Below, in pieces: positions 1 through 11,946 of a stretch of 64,000 bases of DNA; position 1 is the stretch's first letter; every line of letters begins with the position of its first letter. The position numbers and the translations under genes are program-made. The DNA lies in contig JAVXUO010002747.1 in assembly GCA_033065855.1 (NCBI GenBank), forward strand, positions 248,001-312,000, read 5' to 3'. The stretch comes from Escallonia rubra. Lineage: Eukaryota; Streptophyta; Magnoliopsida; Escalloniales; Escalloniaceae. The notes beneath the pieces are model-generated. The model was not told where the DNA came from. It saw nothing but the letters and a program-made list of their open reading frames with translations, and searched no databases.

Positions 1-1620
1 TTGTCGTTAAAAGGTATTTTAGTGACAATTCTTAAGCTTTTAACTAAGGACGAAATAGCATACAGAAAGGCTACTCCGTATGAGTAAATGCATCTGCTTT
101 TGAAACGGTCATTATACTAGCACGTCTAAACACATCTCATTAAAGAATTTATATATTTATCGTTATTGTCACGGGTCAAATATTGTTGACTTGAAATCTC
201 GAATTTGGTATATTTTATTAAACTATATTTTAATTGTATTGTGCTAGGTACTTGTGCGCCCATTTACGGCTAGATGGGATTGGTTAAAACTAAGCCTTCA
301 ACTTCCCTGGCCTCAAATCTAGTTATCCAAAATTTCCGCGCACCATGACCCTTGAATTCCAAATTTAAGTCCAAAATTATTTTAGAAACCAATTGAAGAG
401 TAAATCGACTAATCCACGTATGTTTTACCACGTCTTCAACAAAAATGAAGAAGTAAAATGTTACTCCATAAGGTTGTGAGGTTATTCGGTAAATGAGTGT
501 GTACGCGTGAGCGTGCACGGCCGAGTGTGTGCTCTTTTATGTGTTTTTTTGTGGGCTAACGGAGTGAAGATGCAAAAAACCCATTCTCGGTGTAAAGGGG
601 TGAGTTTGAATGTAATGAATAGTGGTGGTAATTGTGTTGATGTTGGTCAAGGTGATTCGTGGTTGATGTTCCTTTTTGCATAAATGATTTATAAAGGTGA
701 TGAGTGGTGGTCAATTGTGGTGATGGTGGTTAGTAGCCCCCGCCGATTATGATGATTAAAATCTAAACCGATGATTATTCTGTCGATTGAAATTATTGGC
801 AAATCTTAGAAGTCAGAGAGATAATATATAAACATTAGAGTTTCTTAGATACAGTTTATGAAAACTATATAGGGTTTACAATGCAACTAGACCTTAAAAT
901 TATGCACAGACTTCTGGCTGAAACTTATGATCAATTGGATGCCCAAATGAAATCATATGACAACAAAAGCAATATGAGAAGTTAATTTGTTGAAAATATC
1001 ATATGTAAACTTGATTAATGTTTCTGTTTTATACGCAGTGTGGAAGCTCTAAACAATGTAATCAATACCAGTTACAAATCTTAGTCATAGTAATAGCCCA
1101 ACACCTTATGGTTTGGTTTGCATTGAGTTAAAAAATAACGTCTCGACCTGGCAAGGCTGAATTATCCCAAGGCATCAACATGTTATTATGTAATAAAAGA
1201 CTTAGGGTCGGTCTAAGGATAAATATCTATTTTGAAGTTGACTGGTCTAAAACTAGTTGATGACTACTTATCAAATTGTCAAATCAATGACAATAAGGGC
1301 TAAGTGACATGTGGTTAGCTATGGGCTAACGAATGACACACGATTCACTCACACGGGACGTGATATTTTAACTGTGCAACGCGTTATAGTAGAAATAGAT
1401 GTAAAAAAGGTGACAAATGCTAGATGGAAAAAAGTTAAACGTAAAACGAGACTTTATTCAGTTTCAATAAGTGACAAGGTTAGATAAAATGAAGGAAGCT
1501 TAGAGTAGGTAGAAGGATAAAACAGGCACGCTGAGATGTGTGGTAGCTCCGTATTGGATCAACATGAGGACGATGATAGAAAGCTCAACTATACCTCTTA
1601 AGCAGTGTGATCATCGAGTA
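1..1620. other. Intergenic, no recognisable gene
   Basis: AT-rich sequence with only short, unsupported open frames. Around 600-740 there is a GT-rich stretch of degenerate GTGGTGGT/TGATGTTGG simple sequence. I see no RNA gene, transposase-like frame or clear terminal inverted repeat here. Confidence 0.6.
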
Positions 1621-2096
1621 AGGGTGGGCATTGTAACTGTTCAAACTAGTCTACCCAGTCAAACGGAACCGACCAAATCGGCCGATCACAATTCGATATG
1701 AAAAAAAATAACTTCTTTTTTTAAAAACCGATGTTCGGTTGAGTTGGTTTGGTATTTTTTTTGAAACCGTTCTAAGTAGAACCAAGCCGAACTTATATAT
1801 CCAACTAAAAATGTAATTTTTTTTTACAATAATTAGGATTTAACCACAAACATATATACGCAAAAATATATCCTAATTTCAATAGGTAGGCTCCAAAAAA
1901 CTTGTGGTTATCAAATAGTCAATGGATAGGCCTAAACAAATTTAAAAACTTCTTTAAGCCCAAATTGCTCGATCCGTTCAAACCGCTGAGATCGAATCGT
2001 TCAACTATGATTAAATTTGTTTTTCCTAAACCGATGGTGGTCGATTCGATTTGGTATACAATCTCGAAACCTCAATGTCAAACCGTGTTCATCCCT
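1621..2096. mobile_element. Candidate hAT-type MITE
   Basis: The left end reads AGGGTGGGCATT and the complement of the right end reads AGGGATGAACACGG, so the ends are imperfect inverted repeats of about 11 bases. The interior is rich in CGGTT/AACCG motifs (for example ATGTTCGGTTGAGTTGGTTT), which is typical of a widespread non-autonomous hAT-like family of eudicots. I could not find a convincing 8-bp target duplication, so the ends are tentative. Confidence 0.35.
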
Positions 2097-3170
2097 ATTA
2101 GGTAAACTGGTGGAAAAATGTTTGATATTCAGAAAAACATTCCTAGGTGTGCTTTTGTTCTTTAGGTATTACACATGAATGGCTTTTGCACAAAAAAGTA
2201 TTTCAGAAAGTGGAACTACCAAAAGTGATGCTCTATGCCTTCTGAGTAACTACGAAGATAAAATTAAAAAGTCAATTATTGTGAGACTGTACATATTCAG
2301 AATTTATCTAGAGTATTGTGCTTAACATGTTAGGAATACAAGACCAAATCTCAAAAGAATTGTAAATTTTTCCATACTAAATCAGCAGAGCGGTCTTAAG
2401 TATCATTGGTTACAATATTTAGTTAGAAAGGGATTTGCCAAATCTTTCATAAAAAAGAAGAACTAGCATATATTATTTTGCAAAACTTTATTCTTGACAT
2501 GTTTCGATTGGGGTTGTTTAGTTGAAAATCTGTTAGTAGGTGACACGAGTATTAAAATCTTTACCATCGGTTGGTAACAACTACCTGAATCCGTAAGTTA
2601 AAAAATTATTTGTCCGAAGTATATTAATATTATGTTTGCTGTTACAATTAACTAAAATCTCTTTTACTACACATTCGAAAAGTATCCCTGTTTATTTATT
2701 TATTTAATTTAATATATTTAAAAATCGTGCCCAAATTGGGAAAGTAAGAAACAGCAACCGAGGCTTCATTTGTAAGCTTGGGTGAAGAATCACAGAAGAA
2801 ACGCCATCTGAGATGACGGTACACGTGGCGAAAAACTGTACACTTTAAGACCATGAAAATGGGAGTGCCTTTACCAGCCCTTTTCCCTCTCAAAACTTTC
2901 CCCCGGAAAGGTCTAAAATCTTCCGAAACAAGAACCCAACCCACAAAATCACCACCAACGCCAACAAGTTCACGTCCCTCGAAGGCCCCAAATTAATCTT
3001 CCAGTCCAAGCTCAAATTCGATCACTCAATTCACAGCAAGTACCCAGAGCTTCACAGATCAGAGTCACTCAGATCGCACATGTCAATTCCTCCGCGTTTA
3101 TCGGAGACGAATTCACTGTGAAGTGTGAACAATTGATACAGATTTTTCGAGAGAGAGCGAGAGAGTAGTG
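2097..3170 (+). promoter_or_regulatory. Upstream region and 5' leader of the F-box/kelch gene
   Basis: No gene is seen in this stretch. From about 2900 composition shifts from AT-rich to C-rich leader-like sequence, and a short GA run (about 3150-3166) lies just before the ATG at 3171. AT-rich TTTAATATATTT at 2704-2718 could hold the core promoter, but the transcription start cannot be placed from sequence. Confidence 0.4.
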
Positions 3171-6100
3171 ATGTCACCTCCTTCATCGTCAATTTCGAGT
3201 GAAGAAGCCCAATCCCAAACCCTAACCTTGAACCTGAGCCTGATCCCGGGCCTCCCGAACGACGTCGCTTCGTTGATCCTCGCATCCGTACCTTTCTCTC
3301 ACCACACCCGTCTCAAATCGATTTCCAAACTGTGGAAAATTTTCTTCTCGTCCAAAAACCTAATTCCGCTTCGCCAGAGAGATTCAAAGCTCTCTAATCT
3401 CATCTGCGTATTCCCCGAAGACCCGTTAGTCGGGTCTCCCTATCTGTTTGACCCTGAAAATTCGGCCTGGTGCCCTCTCCCGCCCATGCCCTGCAACCCC
3501 TATGTCTATGGCCTGTGCAATTTCAGCTCTATTTCGATCGGCTCCCAGTTATACGTCCTTGGTGGGTCCCTGTTCGACAGCCGATCATTCCCCATGGACA
3601 GGCCTACGCCGTCCGCGGCTGCTTTTAGGTTTGACTTTGTCAACAACTCGTGGGAGTGCTTGTCCCCTATGCTTTCGCCGCGCGGGAGCTTTGCCTGCGC
3701 AGCGGTCCCTGGTTTGGATCGGATTGTCGTTGCGGGCGGCGGGTCGAGACATAACATGTTTGGTGCCGCAGGGAGTAGGATGAGTTCGGTGGAGATGTAC
3801 GATATAGGGAAGGACGAGTGGATGGCATTGGATGGATTGCCGCGCTTCAGGGCCGGGTGCGTTGGGTTCTTTGTCGCGAATGGGGATGAGAGAGAGTTTT
3901 GGGTGATGGGCGGGTATGGGGAGTCGAGGACTATTATGGGGGTGTTTCCGATGGATGAGTATTATAAAGATGCGGTGGTGATGGAGTTGAAGGATAGTTG
4001 GAAGTGGAGGGAGCTTGGGGATATGTGGGAGCATGGGGAGAGGAGGCGCCTGGGGAGGACTGCTGTGATGGAGGTTGCGGACCGGGACGTTCCTGACATT
4101 TTCATGCTTGACGGGGGTGACATCTTCAGGTATGTTGCTGTTTTTAATTGTTTATGTTTGGGACTGTGATGATGTTCATTTTTTTGTATGTTCTGCATTC
4201 TACGAAAAATCAACGAGAATACTCTGTGAGTGGTTTATTCTAGTAAAAATTGATCACTAGATCATCCATTGTGACATTATAGTGACTTGGTCTCACTTGG
4301 CATGTTTTGTTGCTAACTTTGAACTGAACTCAGTAGATGGAATAGAGCCTTTATCGTATTTCAACATAACTACAATTGCCAATGCTAGAACGTATGAAAT
4401 GAGAATGACCGCACTGGTGAGTGAGTGGATAGTGATACAACCAAATTAAGATGCACCTGGAAGACGTCAATATGGCCTAAATGCTACCGGGGTGGGAAGG
4501 CCATAGTAAATGTAGATACTTACAGCAAAGAAAGACATAATATCTCGTGCTTAGGCAAACTCGTGCCCAAAATAGCGGAGTGCAGACATAACCGGAACAA
4601 AGCTCTGTTGAGTTTTCTTGGAAAACATGTTACTTGATATATAGCTCCTTTTTCGAAGTAGTCCTGTAATCCGCTCGAGCTTCACTACTGCTGAAATTTG
4701 GTTCAGGATAGTGTATGTAGTATTCTTCGACTGTCCTCGTTAAGTGGTACGAGTTTCTTATGTTTCACCTGGCAATTGTATTTTTGTCTATCTATGTTAT
4801 GGCTTGGAACTTTTACAAACCTGCCGTCTATAGGTTGGGAACTGAGTATTTCAAGTTACACTTAGAACATTTTGATCTTCTGTGTGCTTGTGCGGCTTCA
4901 CTCGCTCTCAGGCAAGCCATAACTCGTCTGGTCTGCTGGTCTCAATATCATTGCAATTGTTTAGGTAGAAAATTGTGGGGTTAATGGAGGTGGAGGGCTA
5001 CCCTCTCATTGTTTAAACCCGGCCCTAGTGGCCTCCGATGGACCCCAACAAAAACTACACTGTTTATTGAGTTTGCATTTGCATACCATATGTACCTCCT
5101 CAATTGAGTATGTGCCAGACTATAGATCATTATGGAGATATGCACTGTGGATGTCCAATCGATAAAGGGGCCAATCATTACAAGCTGCAAGGGGAAAATA
5201 ATCTGACGCAACTGGGGGGACAACGTCTTCATAATTATGTGCATTATCATTTCGACCTCCAAACAACAATGTAACCATCAAGATAACCTAGACAGAAGTT
5301 ATTCATCTATTACCAAGACCTTGCTTACCTACTGGCAGGGAGCCAGATCCTAGGTTTGATGCTGTCTTCTGGCTCGAACGAGACAGAACGTCACTATATA
5401 TTTGGATACATAATTGGAATTGACGCCTGTGGTGACAAAACAAAGAAAAGGAGTAGATAAAGGAAAGTACTTTGGGATAGATGGGAAGTCTAAGTCAGCC
5501 GTGTGGAATAGGATTACACATCATCTTCAGGATTTGCACACTAGCAGACTGGTAATGGGGCAAGGGCAACCAAAGATAACATAGGTGAGCTTCCACTAGA
5601 AGTAAAAATCTATAAAAGGGTTAAGAGCTTTGGGAAAAAGAACTAAAGGCATTAGGTGTGATGAATTATTCAAATAGGGAGTTCATCTTCATGAAGGAGT
5701 GGCAATCTCTCTCATTCCAAATCACCTAAATTAGCTGAGAGAGGAGCCGCATTCTAATGTCCTTTCTATCATTAGGGTTGTATACGAAACGAGTTCGAGC
5801 CGAACAAAAGTATGTTCAAACTCATTTGGTTAGTTTCAGGCCTTGCTCGAATTCGTGTTCGTTTAATCTTCAAAATTTTGTTTGAATTCGTTTGCAGTTC
5901 AGTTCACAAAATCGTGTTCGGCTCGAGTTTGTTCATTTAACTGTACAAAGAACTCTAACTTGAAAACTCGTGTTCTCATTCAAAACAATTATTTCAAATC
6001 AGAACTACACCTTTCTTGGTCCAATTGTATAATTGATTTTAAGGCTTCCAGGTTTAAACTTAATTTATAATATACTTAAGTTATCTGGCATTCTGGCTTT

Positions 6101-7790
6101 TGGGTTTTGAACATATTATAATTAAGTAACCCAGACGAGCCGTTCACGAACACATTTGTGAACTCTTTGGAATGTTCATGCTCGCCTCGTTTAATAAAGG
6201 ATCTTTAAAACTTTTTCATGTTCGGTTCGTATATTATACAAACAAACTTGAACGAGTTCTTTGGATAACGAACCATGAGCTGTTCATGCACAACTCGGTT
6301 CATTTACAGCACCACTTAAAACTGACACAACTTAGCTTGCATCCTTTACAACACTCACCGGAAAGGGAGAGCGCAATGCACCTCAGCTCTCTGCAATTCC
6401 ATGATGCTGTAAAAGATGGTCAACTGCGCCTGGATTATTGCATGTACATTATCTGACAAGTGTGATATGGTGATTCTCTCACCCGTCAAACTAGCAATGT
6501 ATCCGTGATCTTCTGAAACCAGGTCATAGCTACTGTTTTACCAGAGAAAAGTCATCATTGCAGAAAAAGAATAAGGTGGTGCAACATTGCATGCATTCAG
6601 TTAAGAAAATTCAGGATAGGAAATGACTTGCATCTCCCATTAAACTACCTTGATCTTATCTTTACTCCCTGGCTTTATCACTACTAGCACATCCACCTTG
6701 TCACTGCCTACTTGCCAGTGCCACCTGATTCTTGATTTTAACACCTTCAGTGCTTGCTATTATTACTATGCTCCTAGCCAGATTTTGACAGCGCAGTTTG
6801 TCGAGCAGAAGCAAGGGAGTGAGAGCGGCCAAAGTTCAATGATTTGGTAGTGGGAGCGTAAATGTGCAGGCAAAGCAGGATTGATAGTGAGGATGAAAAG
6901 TGGGAGCATTTGCACACTTTAGAAGGATATGGTGCCTCCTGTTACCTTCGACAGCTTAAGTAATCTATCAGAGCCACCAAGCCACTTGCAACCCCTAGAT
7001 CTTTAGCTGTTTAAGATGTTAGCTCTGTTTTTTGCTGGCCATGCTAGCATTGGCGTTTGAATTTGGTTCGATGACTTCTTCATGAAGTTGCAACTGTTAA
7101 ATAATCTTTTATTAAAAAAAGTATGCACACACTACTTTCAGTATGTCAGAAGGAGACGTTGCTCATTCTAAGTTAATCAAGGGGGCTATTTAGTTTGAAT
7201 TGGGGAGTATGAGCGCAATATCACTGGCCTCAGCTTCAAGCATGACTACTAGGCTGGGGTCTTCTTAAGTTGGAAACTGATCGAAGGAGTAGACTGACAA
7301 ATTTGGCATCCTGATGCTTCTATATGTTTTAATTAGGTACTTCTTTTGTGCTTGCTTGTGAGTTTGTATCTGACTTGGTAAATGTGCTTGATACTTAAAG
7401 ATGTATCTCACATATATCTGACCTTGAGGCATGCATTAACTTAACAGTTTCATTTTCTTATTTGCACTTATTTGACATTTTTTCCCAACACATTACAGGT
7501 ATGACATGGCTTCTAACCGTTGGTGGAAGGAGACTAGTTTGCCAAGAAAAGCCATGAAGGACTCATCAACTGGTTTCTTTGCTCTAGACGGGGAGCTGAA
7601 TGTAGTGACCCTTATGAGTGGAATTGACTCGGCAGAGAACCGCAAGTCAAGACAGCAGAAGAAGTTATCAACGTTGTACATGCAGATTTACAATCCTAGC
7701 AAGAAGACGTGGAGATCCCTAATCACAAAACCACCTTTCCACCAACCTTTGGATTTGAAAACCGCAGTTATGTGCAGCATTCGACTGTAG
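3171..7790 (+). CDS. OR23: F-box/kelch-repeat protein, OR23-like (two exons)
   Basis: A predicted SCF ubiquitin-ligase substrate receptor: the F-box would bind SKP1/ASK and the kelch region the target; its substrate is unknown. Exon 1 is 3171-4129 and exon 2 is 7499-7790. The junction TTCAG|GTATGT ... TTACAG|GTATGAC joins codons for DIFR and YDMASNRWW, and gives 416 residues. I start at the ATG at 3171 because the frame begins three bases earlier only with a GTG. An N-terminal F-box (about residues 24-68, LIPGLPNDVASLILASV...LW) precedes kelch blades marked by YVLGGS (128-133), VVAGGGSR (186-193) and WVMGGYGES (244-252). The C-terminus TAVMCSIRL is the ending I recall for Arabidopsis OR23. 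The protein looks full length with no break. The 3.4-kb intron carries a transposon fragment. The gene converges on GIF1 at its 3' side. Confidence 0.9.
5774..6310. mobile_element. hAT-like non-autonomous fragment in the OR23 intron
   Basis: It begins AGGGTTGTATACGAAACGAG, almost the same as the left end of the element at 59454, and ends near GGTTCATTTACAGC, matching that element's right end. The interior repeats CGAGTTCGAGCC/GTTCGTTTAA blocks, as in that copy. It is about half the length of the 59-kb copy and I see no clear target duplication. The rest of the intron (4130-5773 and 6311-7498) shows nothing recognisable. Confidence 0.5.
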
Positions 7791-8720
7791 ACTCGACGTA
7801 TATGGTGTTTTTAGTACGCTGTTATTGCTTGATATGTTCGAAATTCTTCGTTACATCACAAAGGCACCTTTCAACCACCCTTAGGATAGTAAAACTAGAG
7901 AGATGTGCACCATTTGTCTGTGTAGTAAATACTGTTGTTACGTTACCCAAAAAATAGTATTGGTACTTAAAAGAATCCAAAACTCAACTTGTAATTCTGG
8001 TTTTTACTGTTATAGCAGTTGTATATAAAGCTGTACAGCTTGGTGACGATGATCATTCTTCAGAAATTTTTTTGGTCTTTACCAACACTATGTGGATACA
8101 AGGATGTACATAAACATACAACACAGTTTCTCGGCTCAGTTCTGCCAACTGTCTGCTGTGCTTTCTTGTGCAGGTATTGATTGAAGAACGGGTTAGTTGT
8201 AACTCATATTCCACAATGTATTCGGAGTACAGAAGTCTGTCTTCTATTTGGTTAGCATGTTGTAAAGGGCATCTCGTTGTGATTTCTCTACTGGCAAATG
8301 CCAGTAAAAGAAAAGCCATGGCCGTAAGCAAGTCAGGGTAACAAAATGTTTGAAGATAGCTCATAGTTGTGATCCAACTTAATAATGACACAAGGCATTT
8401 TAGCTCAATATACCGGATGTAGTCAGCTTCATCCAACAAGACACAATATCGACATCTGAAAAACAAAGAGATAAATGTTCCGAAATGACACTACCAGTTC
8501 ACCCGAGTTATCATCTCAACCTAGCATTTACAAGATGGAGCAGTACAGTCATGATAATGCCTGTCTAAGCGTTAAACTACGTGGTCCGGTTTGTTATAGA
8601 GCAGTAAACTCATGACAATTGCCTGTCTTCTTGAGAGCGTTAAAGATGCTTCCAGTAAGTCTGGATGTTGATATAAAAGGCAGGTTGTATCGTCCCATTC
8701 GCTATTTCAGCATCTTGCAG
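7791..8720. other. Convergent 3' intergenic region
   Basis: This holds the 3' UTR of the F-box/kelch gene from the left and the 3' side of GIF1 from the right. No independent coding frame is convincing. Just left of the GIF1 stop, the minus strand still reads like an eroded continuation of the conserved GIF1 C-terminus (see the GIF1 entry). Confidence 0.55.
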
Positions 8721-10685
8721 TTACCCAGTCTCACCTTTACCTGCACCATGCCTTCCGCGGGGGTTGCTTCCTTGAATTTCAGCGGAACCTGCACTCCCTT
8801 CCACAGTTATGCCTCGGCTGAATTCGGGAAACACTCCAGTCCCGCCACCACCTCCAACACTGGCATCGCTCTGAGGCATTGAAATTCCACTGGTCACACC
8901 ACAGCTGATGCCAAGCTGGCTGTGAAAGGCTTGCTGTGTCTGCAGTGCAGAATATGGCAGCTGCTGCTGCTGCTGCTGACCGTACATCATCGGTGAGCGG
9001 GCTGCCATCAGTGACTGCGAAGCAATCTGTTGAGAATGTTGGTTCTGCATGTAGTTTGCACCTGGCTGCATGATCACCATGTCAGAACTGTGGGCATAAC
9101 TAATATACATCATAAACAGAATACTTGTTTTCCCTTGTCCTAGCTCTCTGTTCTCCCCATGTTGCGTTGAGCAATGGTTACTGCGCACTGTCCAATAAAT
9201 AGGCCGTGTTTGGGGGATATTGTGGATAAGAGCTCGTGATTGATGGTATTGTGGATAAGAGCAAGTGATTGATGGTTCAACAGGTGAGATTTGAGCCAAA
9301 GGTAAGACTAACCAGATTGTGCTACATAAATAGGTTATGTGTACGATACATGACTATATTACCAAAGAGAAAAATATACAAGCCTAAAAATTACTTCATT
9401 GAAATCAGTGAGCATTAGGACAACTGTTGGTAATAACAAGTATTTAATATGACTGGAAACCTAGGATGGTTGGGACTATGGTGGAACAACTTTTACCATA
9501 GTATACATAGAGCCCGGCTGTGGTTGACAATCAGCTATTGCGGCCAGGAACATAAGGTTACGCTGAAGCCTTGCTTGGTTCCTGCAATGAAGGAGAAACA
9601 TCAAAGTTTCAGATGCAGCCATTCAGGTTTTGAGTGACGTGAAGAGACAGATATATACCAGGGAGCAACCAAAAACGGTAGCAGCAGTTTGTTTGCCAGG
9701 TACAGCTATAATAGATGTGGTTGCAAGTACTAAGAAGTAAGAAGGGTTCTTACTCTGCACATTCACCAGCTTTCCCTGAACTTTGGTTCTCAAGAATTTT
9801 CAAGATCAGAGACTTGTTTTCGTCCAGAAACTGCATAGTCCGCAAAGACATGAACATACTTGTTAATAATGCACCAGACTTCAAATCTTGTAGTTATTAA
9901 CATCAATCATGTTAATAAATTGCAGGTAGTTCAAATATTACAAGATTATGTAGGGGCGACAAAGGTCGAAAAAGCAGTATTGAAAAACTTCAATTCATGT
10001 AACAAGGATGTAGGGGCGACAACGATCGAGCTAAGGAAAAGGTTTCCCAGCTCCATTCATGATACCAAGACTATAGATAGCTCAAGCTAGCCCGAGAGTT
10101 CGGCCTGTGAAGAAGATAGTGTATTCGATCAAGAGTGACTCGGCTGAACTAAAAATTGCAGCTAAAACTACTCGAGCTTGCGAGCTCCAGCTAGAGCTAA
10201 AAACAAGCCTTAATATATCTTTTGTTTATGTTCAACAGTAGCAAACATTTTTAGATCATCAAGCTTTAATAGCTCAGAAAATGAAAAAAAGAAGTGCAAC
10301 AATATGGAGAGATAAAATTATTTTTCTTTCCAAATCAATTATTGACGGTAAACAAAAGAAAGTAAACAATCATCAAAACAAAGGTGGATCAACCGAATAA
10401 ACCAGTGCAAGGTCTAGGAACCGGATGCAACACATGCAAGTTAACTAAAAAAACCATTGTCAACCTGAAAACAGAAGAACTAATTAAAGCACTACCCAGA
10501 AGAGCAGGACAAGCACATGGGAAAGAAAGTGCAAAACTTGAATATACACAGAAGTCAAAAAGAGACGAGACCTGCTGGATGTGATCAGTAGTGATGTTAG
10601 TGGTGGTAAAGCCCCCTGCCATATTGGGCTGCTGCTGCTGCTGCATCTGCATGAACTGTTGCTGCTGCTGCTGCTGCTGCTGCAT
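8721..10685 (-). CDS. GIF1: GRF-interacting factor 1 / ANGUSTIFOLIA3-like coactivator
   Basis: Transcriptional coactivator of the SS18/SYT family that in plants binds GROWTH-REGULATING FACTORs and recruits SWI/SNF to drive leaf cell proliferation. Exons on the minus strand: 10685-10572 (ATG, nine-Gln run, FTTTNITTDHIQQ), 9830-9754 (FLDENKSLILKILENQSSGK...), 9581-9497 (ENQARLQRNLMFLAAIAD) and 9065-8721 (PGANYMQ...SLMAARSPMMYGQQQQQQ). All but the last junction are clean GT-AG. The SNH domain is about residues 25-82 and a Gln/Gly-rich tail follows; total 206 residues, close to the 210 of Arabidopsis AN3. Oddities: the natural-looking acceptor at 9088 (CCCACAG|TTC) leads straight to a stop in frame, so I use the CATGCAG|CCAGG site 22 bases on. 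The family's C-terminal ETLYLK box reads ETG-stop here, with LQ-like codons following. SNH substitutions include Y to F and GKL to GKA. It is either a drifting functional gene or an early pseudogene. Confidence 0.8.
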
Positions 10686-11946
10686 TGTGTTCTGATGCTT
10701 TTGCTCTAATCCTGCTTCCTCCCCTGGCCTTCCCTTTCCTTCCTCTTGTTATAAAGACACAACCAAATGCTGTGCTAGAGTGAGAAGAGAGAGAAAGAAA
10801 AAGGAGAGAGGTTTTTTGCTGGTTGGAAGGAGGCTCCTGCTGCAGGTATACTAGCTTTCTTGGGATTCTCATTCACTCTCTTCAAAGTCACAGGCAGCCC
10901 TATCACCCCAGGAGCTGGAGGGCAGGGGACCTACTGAGTATGGACAGATGGTTGGGATCCAAGTTTCGAACCAAACAAGTACCTTAATTAGATGCTTTAA
11001 GCTCAACATCATTCCAGAGAACAACGTAAAAAGGTTGCTGCACTGGGAGTAACATGGCGTACATGCACTTTGTTTAGGCATTAAGAAAACAATCTTGAGG
11101 CCAAAAGTGTGTGGCATCCTTCGAGAGAGAGTTTAAGTAAGATTATGACTAGGGTGGAGCAAAAATTGGTTCGGGGAATTAAGCTAGCTTATTAAGATGG
11201 TATAATTAATTTCCGGGGAATTTGTTGCAACTTTTTACCTTCCAAATTTTAATGTTACACGTTTAACGAATCAGATGGATAACATACAATGTGATAGAAA
11301 AGGTCCCAGCGTTGTTAATTCAGCGTGCGATACTTTTTCATTCCAAAATTGATAACTATAGCAGTATACCAATTTGATTATCACACCCAAACTCGTATAA
11401 AAGTTGCAATAATCAACGAACTTTGTTTAATCTAAAAAAAGTGAAGCTGCGATCGAAACAAGCCAATCCAATCGGAAAAAAAGATTCTGACTTAATCAAC
11501 TATAGCCAAATCGTTCGTACAGGAGCATGAGAGTACTAACCTAGGTACTCTTATCTTGTAATGGTGGTGGCGTCTTCTCGCATGTCGGATGTCTATAAGC
11601 AACAAAACTTTCCAGGTTATTATGATTTCAAAATGCAGGCCTCATTTTGTTAGATTAGCTGTAACTTAACCGAGATTGATGCGAAGTGTAAGGTCAAATG
11701 ATTGAGACACTATTGCATGCCTTGGGACGAACGGGACAATTGGTTACTGTCTTGATGGGGACTGAACGAGTACGTTGTCGCCCTTTCTGGATAAAAGCAT
11801 CTTTGGTCAACTTAAGTGAGCATAATGGGGTGCATGCTCCCATCTAACCCAGCATGGTGGGTTTTTGGGGCACCTCTTTTGCCCCACCTTCATCTTCCTC
11901 TCCCATACCTTTGTGGCAATGCTTGAACAGTAGAACGAAAAAATTA
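10686..11946 (-). promoter_or_regulatory. GIF1 5' leader and upstream flank
   Basis: The stretch next to the ATG is CT-rich on the minus strand (GAGAGAGAGAAAGAAA on plus, 10782-10812), as expected for a 5' UTR. The flank from about 11110 is the founder copy of a segment found again in each array unit (for example 33560-34400), including the landmark TGGTGGGTTTTTGGGGCACC. No other gene is visible. Confidence 0.5.

Noticed and set aside
7709-7957. Second plus frame overlapping OR23 exon 2
   Set aside because: Out-of-frame shadow. The exon 2 frame matches the conserved family end AVMCSIRL.
9066-9299. Upstream half of the minus frame at 8721-9299 as part of the GIF1 protein
   Set aside because: It is intron 3 sequence with no GIF1 similarity. 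The conserved protein resumes only at PGANYMQ.
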